From NCBI GenBank assembly GCA_017961575.1, contig JAGCXA010000037.1, forward strand, positions 1 through 56,027: 56,027 nt of DNA. The letters run 5' to 3'. Each line of letters begins with the position of its first letter. Position 1 is the stretch's first letter. Both the position numbers and the translations under genes were made by a program. Below, in pieces: positions 23,753-31,771 of this stretch. The DNA is from Clostridia bacterium. Lineage in GTDB: Bacteria; Bacillota; Clostridia; Oscillospirales; CAG-272. A model generated the notes under the pieces. That model was not told where the DNA came from, ran no database searches, and saw only the letters and a program-made list of their open reading frames with translations.

Positions 23753-24436
23753 TTATTTTTTCGGAGGAACGAGGGGCGCCGCGACTTGCTTTTTCGGAAG
23801 ACCCGCCTGCTTTTTTCGCTTGGGCTTTCCCGTATCGCGCAAAAGCAGAAGCGTGAAGAGGAGGCGGAGCATCCCGAAAACGCGGGAAGAGAGGATCAGA
23901 TCGAGTTCGGCTCGGCTCTTCCCGGAGAGGAAATCGGCGCGCACGTCGATCTTATCCCGTCCTTTTGTTTTGACTCGGACGACCGAACGGTCGACGATCT
24001 CGATCAGCCCGGCAAGCGCGGCGCTGACGGCGCCGTAAAGCAGCGCGGTTTTCGCCGCGTCGTCTGTCGAGACTACGACGGTCACGCGCCGGGTGCGGAG
24101 CGTGACGGCGCTGTGTACGCGATCGAGAATCTTGGAGAGCAGGCGCGCGATCCGCTCGAATTGCCACGCGAGCGGGATTTTCTTTTTATCTTCCGTTTCC
24201 TCTTCCGGTACTCTTTCCGGTTCCGTTTCGGTTTTGGGCTTTTCCTTCTTGTGCGCGTCGAACAGTTCTTCGGCGTCCTCGATCTTCATCTTCTTTCGGA
24301 TAAAGAGCCAGGAGAGCCGGAAGGACGCGCCGCCCTCGTTCAGAAGGACGCGGAGACGGACGTGCGAAAGGAGCAGCAGAACGATCAGGAGCAGAAGAGA
24401 GCCGAAAACGGTCAGAACGATCATTCCTGCGCCCAT
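23753..24436 (-). CDS. DUF2953 (YtfI-like) membrane-anchored protein
   Basis: A 227-residue protein with one N-terminal membrane helix (IVLTVFGSLLLLIVLLLLS, ~6-24), a charged Lys/Glu linker near 60-85, and a C-terminal alpha/beta region where the family's STDDAAKTALLYGAVSA (near 123) is visible. The protein ends in a basic KPKRKKQ tail. DUF2953 proteins are found next to ytfJ in many spore formers and probably act with it; their biochemistry is unknown. AAAGGAG lies 9 bases before the ATG. It is 31 bases downstream of scpB. Confidence 0.83.
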   Translation of the reverse strand: MGAGMIVLTVFGSLLLLIVLLLLSHVRLRVLLNEGGASFRLSWLFIRKKMKIEDAEELFDAHKKEKPKTETEPERVPEEETEDKKKIPLAWQFERIARLLSKILDRVHSAVTLRTRRVTVVVSTDDAAKTALLYGAVSAALAGLIEIVDRSVVRVKTKGRDKIDVRADFLSGKSRAELDLILSSRVFGMLRLLFTLLLLRDTGKPKRKKQAGLPKKQVAAPLVPPKK

Positions 24437-24467
24437 TGCATCGTCTCCTTTCGTTATCTTGTCGGTT

Positions 24468-25403
24468 TCAGTCGGGGGTACCGAGGATCAGTTCGGGGGT
24501 CGATTCGGGGAGGTCGTCCTCGGACGCGGCGTCCGAGACGGTTTCCTCGGGGGAAAAGGGAAGTCCTTCGTCCTCTGTGAGAAGAACCGGCTCCTCTCCT
24601 TCGGGGATCGCGGGTTCGGGTTGGGCTGTTTCGTTTTGTCCGTCCGCGACGTCCGGGACGGATTCGGCTTCCTCAACCTCGGCTCTCGCCTCCGCGTCCT
24701 CGATCGTCAGCTGGTTCGGGTCGATCGCCTCCTCCGCGTCCATCTGATCCTGCACGGTCTGGAAGACCGCGGCGATCTCCTCGTTCGGGAGGTTGGGAAG
24801 GTCGTCGATCGAATCGAGACCGAAACAGCGCAGGAAAGACGAGGTCGTACCGAAGAGCACCGGACGCCCCGGCGCGTCGAGCCGTCCTTTCGCCTCGATC
24901 AGTCCGCGTTCGACAAGACTTGACACCGCGTAGGAACTGTCAACGCCGCGCACCGCGTCGACGTAGGCGCGGGTGACCGGCTGATGATACGCGACGATGG
25001 CGAGCGTTTCGAGGGTCGACGCCGAGAGCGTGCCGTTCCGGCGGATTCCGAGCGCGAAGCGGATGTACGCAAGGTATTCCGCCTTGGTACAGAGTTGACA
25101 TTCGTCGTCGAGCGCCAAAAGGATCACGCCGCGCGGCAGTTTGGAATGGTTATACTTTTCGGCGTATTCCTTCACCGTTCTGCGGATGATGGGCGACGGC
25201 ATATCGAAGGTCTTGGCGAGCGTTTCGTAGGAAACGGGATGCCCCGCGGCGAAAAGGATCGCTTCGATCGCCTCCTCGTAACTCTTCGGCTCTTCGAGCG
25301 GACGGTTTTCGGGTTTGACCGTTTTTTCGTTTTCGTTCTCCCCGAGACCCGGAAGATCCATCTTTTCCTGTTCAGGCGCGGTCTGCGTCTTGTTCTTCTT
25401 CAT
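24468..25403 (-). CDS. scpB: Segregation and condensation protein B
   Basis: Kleisin-interacting subunit of the Smc-ScpAB condensin. The paired winged-helix core spans ~40-200: SYEEAIEAILFAAGHPV, LETLAIVAYHQPVTRAYVDAVRG and the second wing SLVERGLIEAKGRLDAPGRP. It is followed by an unusual ~110-residue acidic, Pro/Ala/Glu-rich tail, so the protein (311 residues) is about half again the usual ~190. The start is uncertain: ATG 25403 has only GAGAG upstream, and TTG 25430 would add nine residues. Either way it overlaps scpA by 32 or 59 bases. smc itself is at 39.3 kb. Confidence 0.9.
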   Translation of the reverse strand: MKKNKTQTAPEQEKMDLPGLGENENEKTVKPENRPLEEPKSYEEAIEAILFAAGHPVSYETLAKTFDMPSPIIRRTVKEYAEKYNHSKLPRGVILLALDDECQLCTKAEYLAYIRFALGIRRNGTLSASTLETLAIVAYHQPVTRAYVDAVRGVDSSYAVSSLVERGLIEAKGRLDAPGRPVLFGTTSSFLRCFGLDSIDDLPNLPNEEIAAVFQTVQDQMDAEEAIDPNQLTIEDAEARAEVEEAESVPDVADGQNETAQPEPAIPEGEEPVLLTEDEGLPFSPEETVSDAASEDDLPESTPELILGTPD

Positions 25404-26208
25404 GATCGTATTCACTCTCGCTTCCGTCAAGGGACGGTTGATAATCGGGATTGATGCGGAATCGGATGCGAAGTCCGCCCGTGTCGGGGCGTAGGAAAAC
25501 CTCGTCTTCCTCGTCGGGTTCGACCCCCGTGTGGTCCTCGGTTATGATGATCCGCTGCAATTTGACCAGTTCCAGAATGCCGATGAACCGCGCAAGCAGA
25601 TCCGAACGGTTTTCCGCGTCTTTCAGAAGGAAGAAGAGCGAGGCGGTCTCCTGAATATCAAGGACGTTCAGAATATCGTCGATCTTTTCCTCGACCGAAA
25701 CGGCGCGATGCTTGATGAGAGGATCGAAGACGGTCTGCGTCGGCACCTCCGACGCCTTGAACCGGACGAGCAGGACGTTCAGCGCACGGGTCAGAAGCGA
25801 GGTATCAAGCCCGAGCGGGAACCCCTTTTCCGGGGGAACCTCGTCGTTGTCCTTGACCATACGCCCCGAATACTCTTCGTAGAGCGGTTTGAGTTCCGCC
25901 GCCGCGTCCTTCGCCTGTTGAAGCAGAAGAAGGGCGTCAGCAAGTTCTTTTCTCGGATCCTGTCCGCCTTCCTCGGGTCGGGGAAGCAGCATTTTCGCCT
26001 TGATCGCCATCAACTCCGCCGCCATCACGATGAACTCGCCCGCGACGTCCATATCCATTCGCTCCGCCTCTTCCAGATATTCGAGATACTGGCGGCATAT
26101 CAGGGCGATCGGGATGTCGGTCACGTCCACCTTGTTCTTCTGACAAAGCGTCAGAAGAAGGTCTAACGGACCCTCGAACTGGTCGAGTTTATAGGTCGGT
26201 TCACTCAT
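25372..26208 (-). CDS. scpA: Segregation and condensation protein A (kleisin)
   Basis: 278 residues. The N-terminal kleisin domain that binds the Smc neck has the classic YKLDQFEGPLDLLLTLCQK opening and DITDIPIALI-like continuation. The middle holds EFIVMAAELMAIKAKMLLP near 58. The C-terminal winged helix (~195-235) has FLLKDAENRSDLLARFIGILELVKLQ. A final acidic segment (SEYDHEEEQDADRA) overlaps the scpB start region. AAAGGAA precedes the ATG. It bridges the Smc heads of the chromosome-compaction complex together with ScpB. Confidence 0.94.
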   Translation of the reverse strand: MSEPTYKLDQFEGPLDLLLTLCQKNKVDVTDIPIALICRQYLEYLEEAERMDMDVAGEFIVMAAELMAIKAKMLLPRPEEGGQDPRKELADALLLLQQAKDAAAELKPLYEEYSGRMVKDNDEVPPEKGFPLGLDTSLLTRALNVLLVRFKASEVPTQTVFDPLIKHRAVSVEEKIDDILNVLDIQETASLFFLLKDAENRSDLLARFIGILELVKLQRIIITEDHTGVEPDEEDEVFLRPDTGGLRIRFRINPDYQPSLDGSESEYDHEEEQDADRA

Positions 26209-26231
26209 ACGGCGGGTTCCTTTCGGTCAGG

Positions 26232-26978
26232 TCAGGTGAGGAAGGGAAGTTTCAGAAAGAGGCGGATCATAAACGCGGAGATCGTTTTCGCGGCGCTCCC
26301 GATCCAACCCGTGAGGGAAAGGAACGAGACGAGACCGGAAAGAACGGGGCTCGACGCGACGGCGGGGATCTCGAGAAGGAAATCGGCAAGATACGTCCCG
26401 CCGATAAGCCAGATCAGGACGAAAATATAGATCTGTCTTTCGTGCCGGACAAACCAGAAGTAGGCGCGTTTCGGTAAAAACAGATACAGGATGCGCGAGC
26501 CGTCGAGCGGGGTCAGGGGCAAAAGGTTGAACAGCGCGAGCATCAAGTTCATCAGATGGAGCAGGTAAAAGAACTGAACCGTATAGAACAGGAACAGGAA
26601 GCCCGGCGTCGTACCGCCCGAACGGTAGACCGCCTCCGCCGGCAACTCGATCACAAGAAAGAGAAATGCGGAGAAGAGCGCGAGCAGAAAGTTGGAGAGC
26701 GGACCCGCAAAAGCGGTCAGCGCCATACCGGCGCGCGGACGCTTGAAGTTGCGCGGATTGATCGGGACGGGTTTCGCCCATCCGACGTGAAAGAAGAGGA
26801 GCGAAATGGCACCGAGCGGATCAATATGGCGGATAGGGTTCAGCGTCAGCCGTCCGAGATCGCGCGCCGTCGGGTCCCCGAGGCGATAGGCGACCCAGCC
26901 GTGCGCGCACTCGTGAAGCGTCAGCGAGAGTAGGACGGCGGGCAGCGATAAGAGCAGATCGATCAGGGTTTCGTTCAA
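26232..26978 (-). CDS. Site-2 protease family (M50) membrane protein
   Basis: 248 residues, about six membrane helices. The metalloprotease motif HECAH lies near residue 22 in the first helix, and the second ligand site is NLLPLTPLDGSRIL (NPDG-like) near 150. This is the short YwhC/Rip-like branch of site-2 proteases without PDZ or CBS domains; the substrate is unknown. TTG start at 26978 behind GAAGGAG. It stands between engB and scpA, a place where M50 members are common in Clostridia. Confidence 0.88.
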   Translation of the reverse strand: MNETLIDLLLSLPAVLLSLTLHECAHGWVAYRLGDPTARDLGRLTLNPIRHIDPLGAISLLFFHVGWAKPVPINPRNFKRPRAGMALTAFAGPLSNFLLALFSAFLFLVIELPAEAVYRSGGTTPGFLFLFYTVQFFYLLHLMNLMLALFNLLPLTPLDGSRILYLFLPKRAYFWFVRHERQIYIFVLIWLIGGTYLADFLLEIPAVASSPVLSGLVSFLSLTGWIGSAAKTISAFMIRLFLKLPFLT

Positions 26979-26995
26979 AACGGTTCTCCTTCGGT

Positions 26996-27598
26996 TCAGC
27001 CGAGCGTCGACCCGATCAGCGAAAGCAACTCGTTCTTGCCCTCCTTGGTTTTGGAGGAGAAGAACACGGGGTCGGGGGCGCCCGACTCTTCCGCAAGACT
27101 GCGGATCATCCTCTCGGACTCGGCGCGCTCGGTCTTGTTCAGTTTATCGGTTTTGGTCGCGACGAGAACGAAAGGGACGCCCCTCGATCTGATCCAGTCG
27201 ATCATCATCAGATCGTCCTTCGTCGCTCCGATCCGCGAATCGACGAGCTGCACGACGAGTCGGAGCAGATCGCCGTTCGGGTTGCGGGTAAAATATCCGT
27301 CGGTCAGCGATTGCCAGACGCGCTGAGACTCCTTCGGACGGTTGGCAAAGCCGTAGCCGGGCAGATCGACGAAGAACAGTTTGCGGTCGATCTCGTAGAA
27401 GTTGACGGTGACGGTTTTTCCGGGGACCGACGAGACGCGGGCAAGCGAGTTCCGACCGAGAAGCGAATTGATCAGCGAACTTTTCCCGACGTTCGACCGT
27501 CCGGAGAAGGCGATCTGCGGCAGCGGATCCCTCGGAAACTGCGAAGCAAGCCCCGCCGTGATCCGGAGTTCTGCTCGCGTCGGATTATTAAAGACCAT
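26996..27598 (-). CDS. engB: Ribosome biogenesis GTPase EngB/YsxC
   Basis: 200 residues. G1 is GRSNVGKSSL near 35; the G2 Thr lies in VPGKTVTVNF near 60; G3 is DLPGYG near 79; G4 is TKTDK near 147; a SSKTK G5 is near 180. EngB is an essential 50S-assembly GTPase in Bacillus. Placement directly downstream of lon (28 bases) repeats the lon-ysxC order known from Bacillus, and the two are probably co-transcribed. Confidence 0.96.
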   Translation of the reverse strand: MVFNNPTRAELRITAGLASQFPRDPLPQIAFSGRSNVGKSSLINSLLGRNSLARVSSVPGKTVTVNFYEIDRKLFFVDLPGYGFANRPKESQRVWQSLTDGYFTRNPNGDLLRLVVQLVDSRIGATKDDLMMIDWIRSRGVPFVLVATKTDKLNKTERAESERMIRSLAEESGAPDPVFFSSKTKEGKNELLSLIGSTLG

Positions 27599-27626
27599 TG
27601 CCCGTCCCTTCCTTTCTTGTTTATCG

Positions 27627-30053
27627 TCAGACCGTCGCCTGCTCGTTGATCGTCGATTTGATCGGATCGGGGAGAATACGCGGGATCGACGTGAAATCGG
27701 TTTTCTGCGTTTCGGTCGCGCCGACGTCGGGAAGAAGCGCGAGCGAGAGCGCGTCGGCGACCGTCTCGCAGGGAATGAAGTTGATCGTCGCCTTGACGGC
27801 GTCGTCTACTTCGGAGAGATCCTTCACGTTCTCTTTGGGGATCAGAACGGTCTTGATCCCGCTGCGGTAGGCGGCGAAACTCTTTTCACGAAGTCCGCCG
27901 ATCGGCAGGATCCTGCCGTGCAGGGTGATCTCGCCCGTCATCGCCACGTCCCGGCGGCAGGGGCGGCCGGAGAGCGCAGAGATCAGCGAGCAGGTCATCG
28001 CGACGCCCGCCGACGGACCGTCCTTCGGGATCGCTCCCTCCGGGAAATGGACGTGCAGATCCTTCGTCGTGTAGAAATCGGGCGCGATCCCGTATTTGTC
28101 GGCGACGGTTCTCGCGTAACTGACGGCGAGCTGCGCCGATTCCTTCATCACGTCGCCGAGAGAACCCGTCAGATTGATCTTTCCGGTGCCCTGCATGACG
28201 GCGACCTCGACTTTGAGCAGATCGCCGCCCGCCTGCGTATAGGCGAGCCCGTTGATGACGCCGACGGGGTCGGTCGATTCGGGCAACTCAGGTTCGTATT
28301 TTGCGGGACCGAGATAGGCGGGAAGATCCGCCGGCGTGATCGTCACCGACTTGACCTCGCCCTCGGCGATCTTCTTCGCCGCCTTGCGGCAAAGAGAGGC
28401 GATCGTGCGTTCGAGATTGCGGACGCCCGCCTCCTGCGTATAGGAACGGATGACCGATCGGATCGCGTCGTCTGTGAACTTGACCTGACGCGCCTTCAAG
28501 CCGTGCTTCTGCATCTGCTTTTTGATCAGATGATTCTTGGCGATCGAGAGTTTTTCACCCTCGGAGTAGGTTTGCAGATCGATCGTTTCCATCCGGTCGA
28601 GCAGAGGCGCGGGGATGCCCGCGTACTCGTTTGCCGTCGCGATGAACAGACAATCCGAGAGGTCGATCGGGAATTCGACGAAATGATCGCGGAAACGGCA
28701 GTTCTGCTCGGGGTCGAGCACTTCGAGCAGCGCCGACGCCGGGTCGCCGTGCAGATCGTGCGACAACTTGTCCACCTCGTCGAGAATGATGACGGGGTTC
28801 ATCGTTTTCGCGTTCGTCAAGGCGTCGACGATCCGTCCGGGCATCGCGCCGACGTAGGTTTTTCTGTGCCCTCTGATGTCCGCCTCGTCCCGGACGCCGC
28901 CGAGCGAGACGCGGGCGAGTTTCCGGTGCAGGGCGCGGGCGATCGACATAGCGACCGACGTTTTACCGACTCCCGGAGGCCCCACGAGGCAGATGATCTG
29001 ATTGCGCAGGTTGGGGGAGAGTTGTCTGACCGCTATGTATTCGAGAATCCGCTCTTTGACCTTTTTCAGCCCGTCGTGATCGGCGTCGAGGATCTTCGCC
29101 GCCTCCTTCACGTCGAGCGTTTCCTTCGAGTATGAGCCGAAGGGGATTTCGAGGCAGGCGTCGAGATAGTTGCGAAGCACCGTGCTCTCGGCGGCGCCGA
29201 AGGGCGTTTTCGCGAGGCGGTTCAGTTCCTTTTTGAGTTTGGCTTCGACTTCCTTCGGCAGTTTGGCGCGCTCGATCTTATCGGCGTATTCGTCGATCTC
29301 GTCGGCGTCCTCGCCGAGTTCCTGCTGGATCACCTTGACCTGTTCGCGCAAGAAGTAGTCGCGCTGATTCTCGTCGAGTCGGGTTCTGACCTTCTTCTGA
29401 ATGTCGAACTCGGTCTTCATGATCATTTCTTCCTCGGCGATCAGGTCGACGAGTTTGATGAGACGGGGCGTCGGCATCAGCGTTTCGAGGATCTGCTGCT
29501 TGTTGTGATACTCCATCAGGAAAGAGGAAGCGACGAAGTCGGCGAACATTCCGGGCGAGGCGATCGCCTCAGCCGCTGTCAGCGCGTCGTCGGTAAACGC
29601 GGGATTGATCTCCTTCGCATCGCGGATCGACGAAAGAATACGGTTCATCATCGCCTTGGTTTTTTCGGGGACGACGGTGGAGGTCATAATATTCTTGGTG
29701 ATGACCGACGCGCGGAGATAGTCGTCGTATTCGTAGACCGACTCGGCGACGGCGCGCGCCAATCCCTCGAAGACGACTGAGAGATTTCCGTCCGGGTTCT
29801 TCACAACCTGACGGATGCGGGCTACGGTTCCGATCTTATAGAGATCGCGGGGCGTCGGGTTCTCGACCGAACTGTCCTTCTGCGCAAGGAGAAGAACGCG
29901 CGGATCGTTTGCCGCCGCGGCGGCTCCGAAGGCGCGCAGCGACACGCGACGCATCACGTCGATATTCAGTTGTACGGAGGGGAAGCAGACCGTTCCGCGA
30001 AGCGGAATGACCGGAAGGATCTGCGTTTCGGCTTTTTCAATGAGACTCGGCAT
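27627..30053 (-). CDS. lon: ATP-dependent protease Lon
   Basis: 808 residues. The N-terminal LON substrate domain (LPVIPLRGTVCFPSVQLNI) spans ~10-200, followed by coiled-coil linkers. The AAA+ module has Walker A GPPGVGKT near 356 and Walker B VIILDEVDKL near 420. The C-terminal Ser/Lys protease has its catalytic Ser in KDGPSAGVAM near 680 and Lys in GLREKSFAAYR near 723. It degrades misfolded and regulatory proteins. The start at 30053 has AAGGA 7 bases upstream; in-frame extension to 30401 crosses the promoter and is spurious. Own promoter; a possible CtsR half-site lies beside it. Confidence 0.96.
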   Translation of the reverse strand: MPSLIEKAETQILPVIPLRGTVCFPSVQLNIDVMRRVSLRAFGAAAAANDPRVLLLAQKDSSVENPTPRDLYKIGTVARIRQVVKNPDGNLSVVFEGLARAVAESVYEYDDYLRASVITKNIMTSTVVPEKTKAMMNRILSSIRDAKEINPAFTDDALTAAEAIASPGMFADFVASSFLMEYHNKQQILETLMPTPRLIKLVDLIAEEEMIMKTEFDIQKKVRTRLDENQRDYFLREQVKVIQQELGEDADEIDEYADKIERAKLPKEVEAKLKKELNRLAKTPFGAAESTVLRNYLDACLEIPFGSYSKETLDVKEAAKILDADHDGLKKVKERILEYIAVRQLSPNLRNQIICLVGPPGVGKTSVAMSIARALHRKLARVSLGGVRDEADIRGHRKTYVGAMPGRIVDALTNAKTMNPVIILDEVDKLSHDLHGDPASALLEVLDPEQNCRFRDHFVEFPIDLSDCLFIATANEYAGIPAPLLDRMETIDLQTYSEGEKLSIAKNHLIKKQMQKHGLKARQVKFTDDAIRSVIRSYTQEAGVRNLERTIASLCRKAAKKIAEGEVKSVTITPADLPAYLGPAKYEPELPESTDPVGVINGLAYTQAGGDLLKVEVAVMQGTGKINLTGSLGDVMKESAQLAVSYARTVADKYGIAPDFYTTKDLHVHFPEGAIPKDGPSAGVAMTCSLISALSGRPCRRDVAMTGEITLHGRILPIGGLREKSFAAYRSGIKTVLIPKENVKDLSEVDDAVKATINFIPCETVADALSLALLPDVGATETQKTDFTSIPRILPDPIKSTINEQATV

Positions 30054-30084
30054 TTTCGGTTCCTTGCTGTGCATTTGAATTTCC

Positions 30085-30134
30085 GACCCGAAAGGGTCAA
30101 ATAGTATTATATCATAATCTATATCTTTTTGCAA
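30085..30134 (-). promoter_or_regulatory. lon promoter and possible CtsR half-site
   Basis: Minus-strand TTGCAA (30129-30134), 17 bases, TATAAT (30106-30111) with TG at the extended -10. Just downstream lies TTTGACC (complement of GGTCAAA, 30095-30101), one heptad of the CtsR heat-shock operator; the second heptad at the required 3-base spacing is not conserved. The same bases form a small hairpin, GACCC-GAAA-GGGTC (30085-30098), in the leader. The promoter is solid; CtsR control is only a suggestion. Confidence 0.75.
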
Positions 30135-30235
30135 AGAGAAAATGTAAATTTTTTCGGCAAAGGGCGTTTTCGTCGGGAGAATCGGGTCGACGTGGCGGAT
30201 CCCGGCAAGTTTTTTCAGTTTTTTGAGGAAAACAC

Positions 30236-30264
30236 TTGACAAAGCGGGGAAGAGATGATAGAAT
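30236..30264 (+). promoter_or_regulatory. Promoter of infC-rpmI-rplT operon
   Basis: TTGACA (30236-30241), 17-base spacer, TAGAAT (30259-30264), with TG at 30256-30257 (extended -10). Transcription would start near 30271, leaving a ~125-base structured leader before infC. Confidence 0.85.
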
Positions 30265-30270
30265 AATCGA

Positions 30271-30387
30271 GCAAAACAAGCAGAGCCACTCTCACCGTGC
30301 CGTTCTGACGCGTACGGTTCATACGAAACGCCCCCGATGGGCGATGTATGCATACGGCTCTGCCCGTATGTATTTTTTTTTGGAGGG
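30271..30387 (+). ncRNA. Attenuator-type leader of infC-rpmI-rplT (L20-leader-like)
   Basis: Just before the infC ribosome binding site stands an intrinsic terminator: CATACGG (30351-30357) pairs with CCGTATG (30364-30370) around CTCTGC and is followed by TA and nine T (30373-30381). Immediately upstream a competing hairpin can form: CATAC (30330-30334) with GTATG (30346-30350) and CGCCC with GGGCG inside. The T-run ends where GGAGGG begins. A terminator abutting the infC start is the plan of the L20-binding leader that controls this operon in Firmicutes. Structure is visible; L20 binding is inferred from operon content. The leader is shorter than the Bacillus one. Confidence 0.68.
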
Positions 30388-30394
30388 AATCGCC

Positions 30395-30910
30395 ATAGCA
30401 ACCAAAGATTTGCTGATCAACGAAGAAATCACCGCAAAGGAAGTCCGGCTTGTCGGACTGAACTCCGAGGCGCTCGGCGTTATGCCGCTGGAGCGCGCGC
30501 GTCAGTATGCCTATCAGAACAACGTCGATCTCGTTCTGATCGCGCCTACCGCGAATCCGCCGGTTTGCCGCGCCATGGACTACGGCAAATACTGCTTTGA
30601 GCGCGACAAGAGAGAGAAGGAAGCGAAGAAGAAGCAGCAGATCGTCAAGATTAAGGAGATACAACTCTCCTGCCGCATCGACGTTCACGACTTCGAGACC
30701 CGCGTCAATCAGGCGAAGAAGTTTCTTTCGGGCGGAGATAAGGTCAAGGTCGTTCTGCGTTTCAAAGGGCGTGAAATGACCCACCAGGAGATCGGACGCG
30801 AAGTGATCGGCAGATTTATGGAGGCGTGCGCGGATTTCGGCTCAAACGACAAGGCGCCCGCGCTTGACGGTCGGTTTATGTCGGTCGTTCTCTCCCCCGT
30901 GAAGAAGTAA
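30395..30910 (+). CDS. infC: Translation initiation factor IF-3, apparent ATA start
   Basis: 171 residues. N-terminal domain begins ATKDLLINEEI; the linker is KKKQQIVKIKEIQLSCRID; the C-terminal domain contains VKVVLRFKGREMTHQEIG near 115. IF-3 proofreads start codons and keeps 30S subunits free. No ATG, GTG or TTG occurs in frame between the leader terminator and the conserved N terminus. The ribosome binding site GGAGG (30382-30386) is followed after 8 bases by ATA at 30395, right where family members start. Use of AUU, AUC or AUA in infC is known autoregulation: IF-3 rejects its own rare start codon. ATC at 30389 is too close to the site. The next standard start would delete the N-terminal domain. 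Confidence 0.93.
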   Translation: MATKDLLINEEITAKEVRLVGLNSEALGVMPLERARQYAYQNNVDLVLIAPTANPPVCRAMDYGKYCFERDKREKEAKKKQQIVKIKEIQLSCRIDVHDFETRVNQAKKFLSGGDKVKVVLRFKGREMTHQEIGREVIGRFMEACADFGSNDKAPALDGRFMSVVLSPVKK

Positions 30911-30970
30911 ACCCGATTATAGATTCAATTTTGAATTTCTATGATAGAATAAACGACAAGGAGAAAAACC

Positions 30971-31165
30971 ATGGGAAAAATCAAAACGCATAAAGCGTCC
31001 GCCAAGAGATTTGACGTGACGGCAGGCGGGAAGGTCAAGATGAACCACTCGCAGCACAGACACAATCTCGGTCTTAAAACCGCGAAGAGAAAAAGAATTC
31101 TTCGCAAAGGGGCGATCCTTTCCCCCTCTATGAGCGCCACCGTCAGGACGATGATCCAGAAGTGA
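30971..31165 (+). CDS. rpmI: 50S ribosomal protein L35
   Basis: 64 residues, very basic, with the conserved IKTHKASAKRFDVTAGGKVK start and the NLGLKTAKRKR turn. It binds 23S rRNA in the large subunit. AAGGAG precedes the ATG. The 60-base gap after infC contains TGATAGAAT (30942-30950), which could be a weak extended -10 promoter without a good -35; co-transcription with infC is more likely. Confidence 0.97.
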   Translation: MGKIKTHKASAKRFDVTAGGKVKMNHSQHRHNLGLKTAKRKRILRKGAILSPSMSATVRTMIQK

Positions 31166-31209
31166 CCGTCGCCGCTAATTGAGAAAGATTCAGGAGGACA
31201 GAAGATAAA

Positions 31210-31563
31210 ATGGCAAGAATCAAAGGCGCAATGATGACGCGCAAAAGAAGAAAGAGCGTTCTGAAAGCAGCGAAGGGCTACTGGGGAGCGAAGAGCAAAC
31301 ACTTCAAGATGGCGAAGCAAGCCGTGATGAAGAGCGGCAACTACGCCTTCATCGGCAGAAAGCTCAAGAAGAGAGACTTCCGCCGTCTGTGGATCGCCCG
31401 GATCTCCGCGCAGGCGAAGGTCTGCGGGATGAACTATTCCACGCTGATGCACGGGCTGAAAGTCGCGGGGATCGAACTCAACCGTAAGATGCTCGCCGAA
31501 CTCGCCGTTTCCGACAAAGAAGCGTTTTCCGCCATCGCGGAGAAGGCGAAGGCGGCCCTCTGA
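31210..31563 (+). CDS. rplT: 50S ribosomal protein L20
   Basis: 117 residues with the conserved [18 protein letters not shown] start, [20 protein letters not shown] and [17 protein letters not shown]. It nucleates early 50S assembly and is the usual repressor of the infC-rpmI-rplT operon through the leader RNA. AGGAGGA lies 11 bases before the ATG. A strong terminator follows. Confidence 0.97.
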   Translation: MARIKGAMMTRKRRKSVLKAAKGYWGAKSKHFKMAKQAVMKSGNYAFIGRKLKKRDFRRLWIARISAQAKVCGMNYSTLMHGLKVAGIELNRKMLAELAVSDKEAFSAIAEKAKAAL

Positions 31564-31593
31564 TTTATCCGATCGCCGGAAGGCGGTCACGAC

Positions 31594-31637
31594 ACGCAAA
31601 CCGATCCGAAACTCGTCGATCGGTTTGCGTGCTTTTT
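31594..31637 (+). terminator. Terminator of infC-rpmI-rplT operon
   Basis: A 13-bp perfect stem, ACGCAAACCGATC (31594-31606) with its complement at 31618-31630, an 11-base loop, then GC and TTTTT. Confidence 0.88.
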
Positions 31638-31771
31638 GATTATATCGGCATCTTTTAAAATCGAACGGGATTATTTCTCAAAGGTATATTACGTAAAATA
31701 ATCGCGGTTTATATCGGGGCAGATTCCGAAATACAGTAAAACGCGGATCAGATATGAAAGGAGACGGCAAC

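Noticed and set aside
27402-29135. Long plus-strand open frame (577 codons) opposite lon
   Set aside because: It mirrors lon codon by codon; the high GC content suppresses stops on the complementary strand. It has no ribosome binding site or recognisable domain.
30942-30950. Separate promoter for rpmI
   Set aside because: TGATAGAAT resembles an extended -10 but no -35 at 16-18 bases; weak evidence, mentioned only with rpmI.
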